Positions 52,581 to 63,950 of a DNA stretch of 64,000 nucleotides are shown here, piece by piece. The DNA lies in NCBI RefSeq assembly GCF_000425365.1, contig NZ_AUDH01000010.1, positions 38,778-102,777 on the forward strand, written 5' to 3'. The stretch's first letter is position 1, and every line of letters begins with the position of its first letter. The notes under the pieces were generated by a model, which searched no databases, had not been told where the DNA came from, and saw nothing but the letters and a program-made list of their open reading frames with translations. The position numbers and the translations under genes are program-made. The DNA comes from Rubritepida flocculans DSM 14296 (lineage in GTDB: Bacteria; Pseudomonadota; Alphaproteobacteria; Acetobacterales; Acetobacteraceae).

Positions 52581-53011
52581 CGCCCCTCCCAGCCGCGCAG
52601 CACCGCCTCGCGCGCGCCCTCATCGGCCGGATCCGGCGCAAGAGAGACGCGCAGCGCATCGGGCGGCGCAAGGGGGCCCAGCCGGTCGGGCCATTCCACC
52701 AGCACGATGCCCTCGCGCGCCTCCTCCCAGCCGAGTTCCTGCAGCCCGGCGGGGCCCTCGAGCCGGTAGAGGTCGAAGTGATGCGCCATCACCCCCCCGG
52801 GCAGCGGGTAGGACTGGACCAGGGTGAAGGTGGGGCTCGGCACCTCCAGCGCCGGCTCGCCGCTGGCGGCGCGCAGGAAGGCGCGGGCGAGGGCGGATTT
52901 CCCCGCCCCGAGCGGCCCCTCGAGCAGGATGGCGTCGCCCGGCCGCGCCCGGGCGGCCAGCCGCGCGGCCAGCGCCTCGGTGGCGGCGAGATCGGGCAGG
53001 CGAATCCGCAT
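52574..53011 (-). CDS. tsaE: tRNA threonylcarbamoyladenosine biosynthesis ATPase TsaE
   Basis: Small ATPase needed with TsaB/TsaD to make t6A37 in tRNA. The 145-residue protein shows TEALAARLAARARPGDAILLEGPLGAGKSALARAFLRA, with the P-loop at about residues 32-39. The diagnostic VPSPTFTLVQSY and HHFDLYRL segments and ELGWEEA follow, as in all TsaE. The ATG at 53011 is best supported. It is followed by amgK in the conserved alphaproteobacterial order. Confidence 0.95.
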   Translation of the reverse strand: MRIRLPDLAATEALAARLAARARPGDAILLEGPLGAGKSALARAFLRAASGEPALEVPSPTFTLVQSYPLPGGVMAHHFDLYRLEGPAGLQELGWEEAREGIVLVEWPDRLGPLAPPDALRVSLAPDPADEGAREAVLRGWEGRW

Positions 53012-53058
53012 GGGCGGAGAGTGCCGCCCCGCGCCGTCCCGCGCCAGGGCCGGGCGCA

Positions 53059-53511
53059 TCACCCCCCCAGCGCGGCCTTCACCAGCGGCCCGGCCTTGGC
53101 GAGGTCGAGGCTCGCGCCGTGTTTCGCGCGCAGCGCCCCCATCACCTTGCCCATGTCCTTCATCCCGGCCGCGCCGGTCTCGGCCACGGCCTCGGCGATG
53201 GCGGCGCGCATCGCGGCCTCGTCCATCTGCTGCGGCAGGAAGCTCTCGATCACGGCGATCTCCGCCTCCTCCTTCTCGGCGAGTTCGGGGCGGTTGCCCT
53301 GGCGGTAGAGCTCCACCGCCTCGCGGCGGGACTTCGCCATGCCCCGCAGCATGGCGAGGATGGCGGCATCCTCCACCGGCGGGCCCGGGCGGGCGGCGAT
53401 GTCCACCTCCTTCAGCTTCGCCTGGATCATCCGCAGCGTGGCGGTGCGGGCGGCGTCCTTGGCCAGCATGGCGGCCTTGAGTTCGGCGGTGAAGCGTTCG
53501 CGCAGGGTCAT
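53059..53511 (-). CDS. GatB/YqeY domain protein
   Basis: A 150-residue protein of the YqeY family. MTLRERFTAELKAAMLAKDAARTATLRMIQAKLKEVDI is the N-terminal domain and ESFLPQQMDEAAMRAAIAEAVAETGAAGMKDMGKVMGALRAKHG the C-terminal tail domain related to that of GatB/GatE. YqeY probably has a tRNA-amidation related or unknown role. The ATG at 53511 follows an AAGGA site; an ATG six codons upstream is less likely. It is divergent from carA, a common arrangement. Confidence 0.9.
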   Translation of the reverse strand: MTLRERFTAELKAAMLAKDAARTATLRMIQAKLKEVDIAARPGPPVEDAAILAMLRGMAKSRREAVELYRQGNRPELAEKEEAEIAVIESFLPQQMDEAAMRAAIAEAVAETGAAGMKDMGKVMGALRAKHGASLDLAKAGPLVKAALGG

Positions 53512-53543
53512 GGCGCTGATCCTTGCCATTACGAAACGGAGGA

Positions 53544-53593
53544 GATTTCCCAGGCCCGGGGCTTTCCGCTGGACTTGGGAAGTGATTTCCCAG
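53544..53593. promoter_or_regulatory. Operator-like palindrome and half-site in the yqeY/carA gap
   Basis: TGGGAAGTGATTTCCCA at 53576-53592 is a perfect palindrome with six-base arms, ending 13 bases before the carA ATG. The right half with flanks, GATTTCCCAG, is repeated at 53544-53553, exactly 40 bases upstream. This is a typical geometry for a dimeric DNA-binding protein. The adjacent carA product carries its own helix-turn-helix, an obvious candidate ligand. That link is inference. Confidence 0.55.
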
Positions 53594-53605
53594 ATAGTCT
53601 AGCCC

Positions 53606-54970
53606 ATGCGCAGCGTGGAAGACATCCTCGCCCTCATGGGCGGGGCCGAGGCCGCCGCCGCCGCCTGCCAGGTGGGCACCGAGGCCATCCGCAAATGGCG
53701 GCAGGCCAAGGCCATCCCGGCGCGGCACTGGCCCGCCATCCTGGCCGCCACCGGCCTTTCCCTCTCCGAGATCCCCGGCGCCCCCGCCGACACGCCCAAG
53801 GACACGCCCATGCCCGACGCCATCCCCGAAGGCGCCACCGCCGCCCTGGTGCTGGAGGATGGCGCCGTCTTCTGGGGCCGCGGCTTCGGCGCGCACGGGC
53901 GCCATGTGGCCGAAATCTGCTTCAACACCGGCATGACCGGCTATCAGGAGACGCTGACCGATCCCTCCTACGCCGCGCAGGTGATCGTCTTCACCTTCCC
54001 GCACATCGGCAATGTCGGCGCCAATGCCGAGGACATGGAGGCGGCCACCCCCGTCTGCCGCGGCCTGGTCGTGAAGCAGGAGGTGACGGAGCCCGCCAAC
54101 TGGCGCGCCAGCGCCCATCTCGACGCCTGGCTGAAGCGGCACGGCATCCCCGGGCTTTCGGGCGTGGACACACGCGCCCTCACCGCCCGCATCCGCGATG
54201 GGGGCGCGCCGCGCGGCGTGCTGCATTTCCCCGCCGATGGCCGCTTCGACATCCCCGCCCTTCTCGCCGAGGCCCGCGCCTGGCCCGGGCTCGAAGGGAT
54301 GGACCTCGCCAAGGAAGTGACCGCCCGCCAGCCCTACACCTGGGAGGAGACGCGCTGGGCCTGGGGCGCGGGCTATGGGCGGCAGACGGCCCCGCGGCAT
54401 CGCGTCGTGGCGATCGACTACGGCGCCAAGCGCAACATCCTGCGCTGCCTGGCCGATGCCGGCTGCGCGGTGACGGTGCTGCCCGCCACCGCCACCGCCG
54501 AGGAGATCCTGCGCGAGAAGCCCGACGGCGTCTTCCTCTCCAACGGCCCCGGCGACCCGGCGGCCACCGGCGCCTATGCCGTGCCCGCCATCCGGGCGGT
54601 GCTGGAGCGGAAGATCCCGCTCTTCGGCATCTGCCTCGGCCACCAGCTTCTCGCCCTCGCGCTCGGCGCGCGGACCTACAAGCTCGAGCGCGGGCATCGC
54701 GGCGCGAACCAGCCGGTGCAGGAGATCGCGACCGGCAAGGTCGAGATCACCAGCCAGAACCACGGCTTCGCGGTGGACCCGGCGAGCCTGCCGGCGAACG
54801 CCACCGTCACGCATGTCTCGCTCTTCGATGGCACCAATGAGGGAATCGCCGTGACCGACCGCCCCGCCTTCAGCGTGCAGTATCATCCCGAGGCGAGCCC
54901 CGGCCCCTCGGACAGCCACCACCTGTTCCATCGCTTCGTGGCGATGATGGATCAGGCCAAGACGGCTTGA
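53606..54970 (+). CDS. carA: Carbamoyl-phosphate synthase small subunit with N-terminal helix-turn-helix extension
   Basis: Glutamine amidotransferase subunit feeding ammonia to CarB for arginine and pyrimidines. The 454-residue frame has a CarA core from about residue 70 ([56 protein letters not shown]), the GATase with the nucleophile Cys343 in [15 protein letters not shown], and [12 protein letters not shown]. Residues 1-60 ([36 protein letters not shown]...) form a Cro-like helix-turn-helix not normally in CarA. An internal ATG at 53810 with AAGGA seven bases before could start ordinary CarA, so one mRNA may give two forms. No stop or frameshift separates them. Confidence 0.93.
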   Translation: MRSVEDILALMGGAEAAAAACQVGTEAIRKWRQAKAIPARHWPAILAATGLSLSEIPGAPADTPKDTPMPDAIPEGATAALVLEDGAVFWGRGFGAHGRHVAEICFNTGMTGYQETLTDPSYAAQVIVFTFPHIGNVGANAEDMEAATPVCRGLVVKQEVTEPANWRASAHLDAWLKRHGIPGLSGVDTRALTARIRDGGAPRGVLHFPADGRFDIPALLAEARAWPGLEGMDLAKEVTARQPYTWEETRWAWGAGYGRQTAPRHRVVAIDYGAKRNILRCLADAGCAVTVLPATATAEEILREKPDGVFLSNGPGDPAATGAYAVPAIRAVLERKIPLFGICLGHQLLALALGARTYKLERGHRGANQPVQEIATGKVEITSQNHGFAVDPASLPANATVTHVSLFDGTNEGIAVTDRPAFSVQYHPEASPGPSDSHHLFHRFVAMMDQAKTA

Positions 54971-54995
54971 GAAATCTTACTCGATTTGATATTAT
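54967..54995 (+). promoter_or_regulatory. Sigma-70-type promoter for the P-loop ATPase gene
   Basis: TTGAGA (54967-54972) and TATTAT (54990-54995), each one mismatch from consensus, are separated by exactly 17 bases. The -35 overlaps the carA stop codon. The region to the ATPase start is strikingly AT-rich for this genome. Imperfect inverted arms TACTCGA/TCGAATA (about 54979-54985 and 54998-55005) flank the -10. Confidence 0.65.
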
Positions 54996-55024
54996 GTGTC
55001 GAATAATTTACTAAAAAGGCGACG

Positions 55025-56239
55025 ATGGATCCGATCCGCAATCCCTACGCGCCTGGGGCGGGCTCCCAGCCCCCGGAGTTGGCGGGCCGAGAAGCATTGC
55101 TTGACGCGGCCAGCGTAGCCCTAGACCGCGTGAAGGCAGGACGGCATGAACGCAGCTTCATCGCTGTAGGCCTTCGTGGCGTAGGCAAAACAGTTCTGCT
55201 CAATCGTGTCAGGGAGTTGGCGGAGGCGCGAAACTATCGGTTAGCCCTGATCGAAGCTCGGGAAGATCAACCCCTTCCGCTCCTCTTGCTCCCGCATCTA
55301 CGCCGCCTCCTGCTGGAGCTGGACCGGCTCGGCCAGCTCAGCGAGGTCGTCAAGCGCGCGCTTCGGGTATTCAAGTCGTTCCTCACCGCAATCCGGCTGC
55401 GGCAGGGTGACCTCGAACTCGTTCTGGACATTGATCCGGAGCGCGGCAGCGCGGACAGCGGCCAGCTCGACGCTGATCTCCCCGAGCTTTTTGTGGCGCT
55501 CGGACGGGCGGCCAAGGACAGAGGGGCGGCCGTTCTGTTGCTGATTGACGAGTTGCAGTACATCGCGGAGGACGAACTCGGCGCCCTCATCATGGCGCTG
55601 CATCGCACGGCGCAGGAAAGCTTGCCCGTACTTCTCGTGGCCGCAGGACTTCCACAGCTTGTCGGTCAAATGGGCCGCTCTAAATCCTATGCTGAGAGAC
55701 TGTTTGCATTCCCGGAAATCGGCGCGTTGAACGATGCTGATGCGCGCCGCGCGCTGGCTGCTCCAGCCGCAAGCGCCGGCATAAGTTATACCGACGAAGC
55801 TCTGGACGAAATACTTGCACAAACGCAGGGATACCCCTTTTTCCTTCAAGAATGGGGATACTGTGCCTGGAATATTGCTCGGTTAAGTCCGATATGCAGA
55901 CAAGATATCGATAAAGCGACGATTGAGGCTATACGAAAGCTCGATAGCAGCTTCTTCCGTGTCCGGTTCGACAGGCTGACGCCGCGAGAGAGGGATTACC
56001 TGCGGGCCATGGCGGATCTTGGAGATGGCCCCCTCCGCTCTGGCGACATCGCAGATCGGCTTGGGATCAGCGTCATGACGGCCGGCCCGTTGCGCGGCGG
56101 GCTGATCCGCAAGGGAATGATCTATTCGCCCGCCCACGGGGATACGGCCTTCACCGTCCCGCTGTTCGGCGCATTCATGAGGCGCAGCATGCCTGTCTGG
56201 AGCCCCCGCGCCGCGAGCAAGGATCGGCGGAAGCCATGA
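55025..56239 (+). CDS. P-loop ATPase with C-terminal winged helix, unknown role (probably acquired)
   Basis: A 404-residue AAA/ORC-like ATPase: Walker A GLRGVGKT at residues 49-56, Walker B VLLLIDELQ at 170-178, a sensor-like VLLVAAGLPQL, lid helices, and a wHTH-like end (SGDIADRLGISVMTAGPLRGGLIRKGMIY, about 342-375). Its base composition and codon use (many A/T third positions) are unlike its neighbours. With its own promoter and its place between carA and carB, it looks horizontally acquired. Proteins of this type are commonly annotated only as ATP-binding; some lie in mobile or defence regions. It overlaps the SDR gene by four bases. Confidence 0.75.
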   Translation: MDPIRNPYAPGAGSQPPELAGREALLDAASVALDRVKAGRHERSFIAVGLRGVGKTVLLNRVRELAEARNYRLALIEAREDQPLPLLLLPHLRRLLLELDRLGQLSEVVKRALRVFKSFLTAIRLRQGDLELVLDIDPERGSADSGQLDADLPELFVALGRAAKDRGAAVLLLIDELQYIAEDELGALIMALHRTAQESLPVLLVAAGLPQLVGQMGRSKSYAERLFAFPEIGALNDADARRALAAPAASAGISYTDEALDEILAQTQGYPFFLQEWGYCAWNIARLSPICRQDIDKATIEAIRKLDSSFFRVRFDRLTPRERDYLRAMADLGDGPLRSGDIADRLGISVMTAGPLRGGLIRKGMIYSPAHGDTAFTVPLFGAFMRRSMPVWSPRAASKDRRKP

Positions 56240-57000
56240 CGATGTTCGACCTCACGGGCCGCGTCGCCCTCGTCACCGGCGGCAATGGGGGCATCGGCCT
56301 CGGCTTCGCGCGCGGGCTTGCGAAATGCGGCGCGGCGGTGATGGTGGCGGGCCGCAGCGAGGCGAAGAACGCCGCGGCGGTCGCGGCGTTGCGCGCCCTG
56401 GGCGCCACCGCCGATTCCGTGACGGTGGACGTGACCAGCCGCGAGAGCCTCGCCGCCATGGTGGAGGCCACGGCGGCGCGCTTCGGCCGGCTCGACATCC
56501 TGGTGAACAACGCCGGCACCAACATCCGCCGCCGCCCCGAGGAGGTGACGCCGGAGGACTGGCACACCGTGCTGAACACCAACCTGACCAGCACCATGTT
56601 CGCCTCCCAGGCCGCCTATCCGCACCTCAAGGCGCATGGGGTGGGGCGGATCATCAACAACGGCTCCATGCTCTCGATCTTCGGCATGCCGCTGCACGCG
56701 GCCTATGCCTCCTCCAAGGGCGCGGTGGTGCAGCTCACCAAATCCCTCGCCACCGCCTGGGCGAAGGACGGGATCACGGTGAACTGCGTGCTGCCGGGCT
56801 GGATCGACACGGAGCTGACCATCCGCGCCCGGCAGGACATTCCCGGCCTGCAGGAGAAGGTGGAGCAGCGCGCCCCCGCCGGGCGCTGGGGAACCCCCGC
56901 GGATTTCGAGGGCATCGCGGCCTTCTTCGCCTCCGACGCGGCGGCCTATGTCACGGGCACGGCCGTCGCGGTGGATGGCGGCTATTCCGTCAGCGGATGA
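56236..57000 (+). CDS. Short-chain dehydrogenase/reductase
   Basis: A 254-residue SDR: TGGNGGIGLGFARGLAKCGAAVMVAGRS at residues 15-42 binds NAD(P). NNAGTN and the catalytic S-Y-K set follow (IINNGSMLSIFGMPLHAAYASSKGAVVQL). PGWIDTEL and the C-terminal VTGTAVAVDGGYSVSG are typical of gluconate 5-dehydrogenase/2-deoxygluconate-type SDRs. The substrate is unproven. The high-GC codon use contrasts with the ATPase gene it overlaps by ATGA. Confidence 0.88.
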   Translation: MTMFDLTGRVALVTGGNGGIGLGFARGLAKCGAAVMVAGRSEAKNAAAVAALRALGATADSVTVDVTSRESLAAMVEATAARFGRLDILVNNAGTNIRRRPEEVTPEDWHTVLNTNLTSTMFASQAAYPHLKAHGVGRIINNGSMLSIFGMPLHAAYASSKGAVVQLTKSLATAWAKDGITVNCVLPGWIDTELTIRARQDIPGLQEKVEQRAPAGRWGTPADFEGIAAFFASDAAAYVTGTAVAVDGGYSVSG

Positions 57001-57004
57001 TCCG

Positions 57005-57379
57005 GTGCCCCTGCCCGGCTTCCTGCTGTTCGAGGGGTGGCCGCAGAACCCGCCGCGCGTGCTCTCGCTGCGCGAGACGGAGCAGTTCCTCCTGCTCGCG
57101 GCCTATCTGCTCTGGCGGCGGGATGTGGCGCCCATCGACGGCGAGGCGCTGGACAAGCTGCGCGGCGCCCTCTCGCCGCATCCGGTGCGCGAGCACAACA
57201 AGCAGTTCGGCCTCAACGTGATGGAGGCGGCGGTGGAGCGGCTCGTGCAGGCCGGGCTGATCGAGCTCGGCCGCATGGGGCTCACGCCCTCGCTCAAGGC
57301 GGTGGACGAGCTGGAGCGCGCGATGGCCGAGACCGGCAAGGATCCCGAGCGGGTGCTGCGCCGGATCCTGGAGGCGTGA
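57005..57379 (+). CDS. Conserved-looking protein of unknown function
   Basis: A 124-residue soluble protein starting with GTG, five bases after the SDR stop. No family recognised. It reads FLLFEGWPQNPPRVLSLRETEQFLLLAAYLLWRRDVAPIDGEALDKLRGALSPHPVREHNKQFGLNVMEAAVERLVQAGLIELG: mostly helical, with a possible wHTH-like end. It ends with TGATG shared with the lysE start. Tight spacing puts it in one transcript with SDR and lysE. Confidence 0.62.
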   Translation: MPLPGFLLFEGWPQNPPRVLSLRETEQFLLLAAYLLWRRDVAPIDGEALDKLRGALSPHPVREHNKQFGLNVMEAAVERLVQAGLIELGRMGLTPSLKAVDELERAMAETGKDPERVLRRILEA

Positions 57380-58014
57380 TGCCGAGCCTCGAGGCCCTGC
57401 TGCTCTTCGCCGCGCTCTCGCTCGGGCTTGCGCTCACGCCGGGGCCGAACATGCTCTACCTCGTCGCGCGCGCGCTGGCGCAGGGGCGGCGGGCGGGGAT
57501 GGTCTCGCTGCTCGGCTGCCAGGCGGGCACGCTGGTGGTGATGCTGCTGGCGGCGGCGGGCATCACCGCTGCGCTCATGGCCATTCCCTATGCCTGGGAT
57601 GCGCTGCGCCTCGGCGGGGCGCTCTACCTCGCCTGGCTCGCCTGGCAATGCGTGCGGCCGGGCGGGCAGCCGCTCTTCGCGCCGCGCCCGCTGCCGCCCG
57701 AGCCCGATGCGCGGCTGTTCTGGGTGGGCTTCGCCACCGCCGCGCTGAACCCCAAGGTGGCGCTGTTCTACGTCGCGGTGCTGCCGCCCTTCATCGAGCC
57801 GGCCGCGGGGCATGTGTTCCTGCAGGGCGCGGTGCTGGGCGCGGTGCAGATCGCCGTCGGCCTCGGCTTCGACGCGCTGCTGGTGCAGGGCGCGTCGGGC
57901 ACGGCGCGCTTCCTCGCCGCGCGGCCGCTCTGGCTGGCGGCGCAGCGCTATGTGCTGGGCGGGGCGCTCGGGCTGCTCGCGGTGAAGCTCGCCCTCTCGG
58001 GGAGGCAGGGCTGA
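57379..58014 (+). CDS. LysE family amino-acid exporter
   Basis: A 211-residue six-helix exporter. The family signature SLGLALTPGPNMLYLVARALAQGRRAG at residues 13-39, then GCQAGTLVVMLLAAAGITAAL, YLAWLAWQCVRPG and FWVGFATAALNPKVALFYVAVLPPFIEP, are typical of LysE/RhtB proteins. Exported amino acids vary by subgroup and cannot be assigned. It shares its last base with the next small membrane gene (TGATG). Confidence 0.9.
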   Translation: MPSLEALLLFAALSLGLALTPGPNMLYLVARALAQGRRAGMVSLLGCQAGTLVVMLLAAAGITAALMAIPYAWDALRLGGALYLAWLAWQCVRPGGQPLFAPRPLPPEPDARLFWVGFATAALNPKVALFYVAVLPPFIEPAAGHVFLQGAVLGAVQIAVGLGFDALLVQGASGTARFLAARPLWLAAQRYVLGGALGLLAVKLALSGRQG

Positions 58015-58271
58015 TGGCGGAAACCCTCGTCCTCCTCCTCGCGGCGCTGGCGCTGCTGGGCGGCTGCACCCTGGTCGCCGTGGTCGCCACCACGGCGCTC
58101 GGGATGTTCATCGCGCGGCTGGAGGCGGCGCTGGGCACCTCCATGCTGCTGATGGGCACGCTGCTCTATGCGCTGGGCGGCAGCGCCTGGCAGGTGGTGG
58201 GGCTCGTCGGGCTCTCGCACGCGCTGGCGGGCGGGCTGATCTGGTGGAAGAACAGGCTGCGCGGGCGATGA
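58014..58271 (+). CDS. Small membrane protein (85 residues), first of three
   Basis: Hydrophobic with three helices: LVLLLAALALLGGCTLVAVVATTALGMFI, SMLLMGTLLYALG and VVGLVGLSHALAGGLIWW. Ends WKNRLRGR. No family is recognised. It starts in overlap with the lysE stop and ends overlapping the next small gene by four bases. The compact overlapping arrangement argues that it is a real, coupled gene. Confidence 0.6.
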   Translation: MAETLVLLLAALALLGGCTLVAVVATTALGMFIARLEAALGTSMLLMGTLLYALGGSAWQVVGLVGLSHALAGGLIWWKNRLRGR

Positions 58272-58531
58272 CCGAGACGCTCATCGCCCTCATGGCGCTC
58301 GCCTATTCGGGGCTGGTGCTGTTCGCGCTGGCGCAGGCGCTGCGCAAGCTGCTGCCGCCGATGCGCGCCGCGCTCGCGGCCTTCGCCCTGTCCTCGGCCG
58401 TGCATGGCGCGACGCTGCTCTTCCTCGAGGCCGGGCACCGGCTCATCGCCTTCGCGCTCTGGGGCGCGCCGCACCTGCTGCTGCTGCCGCTGCTGCTGTG
58501 GTCCGCCCGCAAACAGGAGAAAGGCGCATGA
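58268..58531 (+). CDS. Small membrane protein (87 residues), second of three
   Basis: Helices at about residues 3-23 (TLIALMALAYSGLVLFALAQA), 32-53 (AALAAFALSSAVHGATLLFLEA) and 60-80. A basic tail follows ([10 protein letters not shown]). Not recognised as a named family. ATGA overlaps at both ends join it to its neighbours. The size and pattern resemble those of the next gene, so they may be distant duplicates. Confidence 0.6.
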   Translation: MTETLIALMALAYSGLVLFALAQALRKLLPPMRAALAAFALSSAVHGATLLFLEAGHRLIAFALWGAPHLLLLPLLLWSARKQEKGA

Positions 58532-58788
58532 CGCAGATCCTCATCATCGCGCAGGGGCTGCTCTATGTCGGCCTCGTCGTGGTGCTGCTGAACAACCGGC
58601 TGCAGGGCCGGCTGCCCGGCGCGCGCGGCGTGCTCGCCGCCGCGGGGCTGAGCCTCGCGCTGCATCTGGCGCTGACCCTCCTCATCCCCCCCGGCTGGAC
58701 GACGACCTGGCTCGTCTTCGTCCTGCCCGGCCACATCCTCACGCCCGCGGCGCTGCTGGTGCTCGCGCGGCGCAAGACAGGCGAGTGA
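58528..58788 (+). CDS. Small membrane protein (86 residues), third of three
   Basis: Three helices ([64 protein letters not shown]) and a basic end (RRKTGE). An AGGAGAAAGG ribosome site precedes the ATG. No family is recognised. It ends one base before carB, so carB may be translationally coupled to it. Confidence 0.6.
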   Translation: MTQILIIAQGLLYVGLVVVLLNNRLQGRLPGARGVLAAAGLSLALHLALTLLIPPGWTTTWLVFVLPGHILTPAALLVLARRKTGE

Positions 58789-58789
58789 C

Positions 58790-62047
<3,258 letters not shown>

Positions 62048-62145
62048 GCGGGCGGGCGTCGGCTGGCGCCCGCCCTTCCCTTCCCCGCCGGCCGGTCCAG
62101 CACGGCTCCCGCCGGCAGGGGCCTTGTCTTGAAGGAAGACGGCCT

Positions 62146-62619
62146 GTGCAGAAGTTCCCGATGACCGCCGAGGGGCTGGCCAAGCTGGAAGAGGAACTGC
62201 GGCACCTGAAATCGGAGGAGCGCCCGGCGATCATCCGGGCCATCGCCGAGGCGCGCGCGCATGGCGATCTCTCCGAGAACGCCGAATACCACGCGGCGCG
62301 CGAACGCCAGTCCTTCATCGAGGGCCGCATCAGCGAGCTCGAGGCCATCATCCCCTCGGCCGAGGTGATCGACGTCTCCAAGATGTCCGGCGACCAGGTG
62401 CGCTTCGGCGCGCGCGTCACCATCCTGGACGAGGAGACGGAGAAGGAGACCACCTACCGCATCGTCGGCCAGTACGAGGCGGACATGAAGTCGGGCTCCA
62501 TCTCGCTGACCTCGCCGCTCGCCAAGGCTCTGATGGGCAAGAAGGTGGGCGACAGCGTGGAGGTGCCCGCCCCGGGCGGGGCCCGCGCCGTCGAGATCAC
62601 CGCCGTCGCCTTCGGCTGA
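62146..62619 (+). CDS. greA: Transcription elongation factor GreA
   Basis: Rescues backtracked RNA polymerase by stimulating transcript cleavage. The 157-residue protein shows the coiled-coil tip [27 protein letters not shown] with the acidic tip residues near 41-46. The C-terminal domain [55 protein letters not shown] follows. The start is GTG with a GAAGGAAG ribosome site ([18 protein letters not shown]). It follows carB, a common order. Confidence 0.96.
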   Translation: MQKFPMTAEGLAKLEEELRHLKSEERPAIIRAIAEARAHGDLSENAEYHAARERQSFIEGRISELEAIIPSAEVIDVSKMSGDQVRFGARVTILDEETEKETTYRIVGQYEADMKSGSISLTSPLAKALMGKKVGDSVEVPAPGGARAVEITAVAFG

Positions 62620-62624
62620 CGCGC

Positions 62625-63875
62625 GTGGCACTCCAGGGCGGCGAGGCGGCCGTGCTCGAAGGCCCGGCCGGGGTGCATCTCGGCCTGGCCGATGTGCGGG
62701 CGGCGGCCGAGCGCATCCGCGGCGCGGTGCTGCGCACGCCCACGCTGCGCAGCGACGCCCTCTCCCGCGCCACGGGCGCGGAGGTGTGGCTGAAGCTCGA
62801 CAACCTCCAGGCCACCGGCGCATTCAAGGAGCGCGGGGCGGCCAACCGCATCGCGCTGCTGACGCCGCGCGAACGCGCGGCGGGCGTCATCGCCATGTCG
62901 GCCGGCAACCACGCCCAGGCGGTGGCGCGCCACGCGGCGCTGGCCGGGATCGGCGCCACCATCGTGATGCCGCGCTACACCCCGGCCACCAAGGTGACGC
63001 GCACCGAGGCCTGGGGCGCGCGCGTGGTGCTGCACGGCGAAACCCTGGCCGAGGCGGCGGCGCATGCGCGCCAGCTCGCGCTCGCCGAGGGGCTCACCTT
63101 CATCCATCCCTATGACGACCCGGCCGTGGTCGCGGGCCAGGGCACGGCGGCGCTGGAGCTGCTGGAGGATGCGCCGGGCCTCGACACCCTCGCCATTCCC
63201 GTCGGCGGCGGCGGGCTGCTGGCGGGCTGCGCCACCGCGGCGCGGGCGCTGAGCCCCTCCATCCAGGTCTTCGGCGTGGAGGTGGAGGCCTATCCGGCCA
63301 TGGCGCAGCGCCTGGCGGGCCAGCCCGTGCAGGTGGGCGGCCCCACCGTGGCCGAGGGAATCGCCGTGCGCGATGTGGGGGAGCTGCCGCTCGCCCTCAT
63401 CCGCCGCATGGGGCTCGAGGTGCTGGTGGTGCCCGAGCGCGCGGTGGAGGAGGCCATCGCCCTGCTCGCCGAGGGCGCGAAGCTGGTGGCCGAGGGCGCC
63501 GGGGCGGCGGGGCTCGCGGCGCTGCTCGCCTTCCCCGAGCGCTTCGCCGGGCGCAAGGTGGGCATCCCGGTCTGCGGCGGCAACATCGACGCGCGCGCCC
63601 TCTCCAACGTGCTGCTGCGGCAGTTGCTGCGCGACGGGCGCATCCTGCGCCTGCACTTCGACATCCCCGACCGGCCGGGCGTGCTGACCGACATCTCGGG
63701 CCGCATCTCGGCGCTGGGCGGCAATGTCATCGAGGTGCAGCACCAGCAGCTCTTCGGCGCACCCACAGTGCAGAGCACGGAACTGCACCTCATGGTGGAG
63801 GTGCGCGACGCCGCCCAGGGCGACGCCATCGTGGCCGCGCTGGAGGCCGGGAACTACGTGGTTCGCCGGCGGTGA
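62625..63875 (+). CDS. ilvA: Threonine ammonia-lyase (biosynthetic-type, ACT domain)
   Basis: PLP enzyme deaminating threonine to 2-oxobutyrate for isoleucine synthesis. The 416-residue protein has the PLP lysine in LKLDNLQATGAFKERGAANRI (Lys near residue 68), SAGNHAQAVARHA, the Gly-rich phosphate loop PVGGGGLLAGCATAA and GGNIDARALSNVLLRQL. A C-terminal ACT domain follows (HFDIPDRPGVLTDISGRISALGGNVIEVQHQQLF). The start is a GTG six bases after greA. The single ACT-like domain resembles the catabolic/short type; whether it is isoleucine-inhibited is not predictable. Confidence 0.92.
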   Translation: MALQGGEAAVLEGPAGVHLGLADVRAAAERIRGAVLRTPTLRSDALSRATGAEVWLKLDNLQATGAFKERGAANRIALLTPRERAAGVIAMSAGNHAQAVARHAALAGIGATIVMPRYTPATKVTRTEAWGARVVLHGETLAEAAAHARQLALAEGLTFIHPYDDPAVVAGQGTAALELLEDAPGLDTLAIPVGGGGLLAGCATAARALSPSIQVFGVEVEAYPAMAQRLAGQPVQVGGPTVAEGIAVRDVGELPLALIRRMGLEVLVVPERAVEEAIALLAEGAKLVAEGAGAAGLAALLAFPERFAGRKVGIPVCGGNIDARALSNVLLRQLLRDGRILRLHFDIPDRPGVLTDISGRISALGGNVIEVQHQQLFGAPTVQSTELHLMVEVRDAAQGDAIVAALEAGNYVVRRR

Positions 63876-63888
63876 CGCGGCGCGCATG

Positions 63889-63913
63889 AAAAAAAGGGCG
63901 CCTTCCGGCGCCC
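63889..63913 (-). terminator. Intrinsic terminator between ilvA and the OmpA-family gene
   Basis: GGGCGCC, loop TTCC, GGCGCCC forms a 7-bp stem. On the minus strand it is followed by seven T (the A-run at 63889-63895), so it should stop the OmpA-family transcript. On the plus strand the stem is followed by CTTCTCTT, a weaker U-tract, so it may also act on ilvA. Confidence 0.8.
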
Positions 63914-63950
63914 CTTCTCTTGGTCCGGACCTCGGGAGAGGCCCTGCGCC

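Noticed and set aside
55025-56239. Transposition helper (IstB-like) or other insertion-sequence protein
   Set aside because: The protein has a P-loop and wHTH, but no IstB/TnsC signature was seen. No inverted terminal repeats, target duplication or transposase gene is visible nearby.
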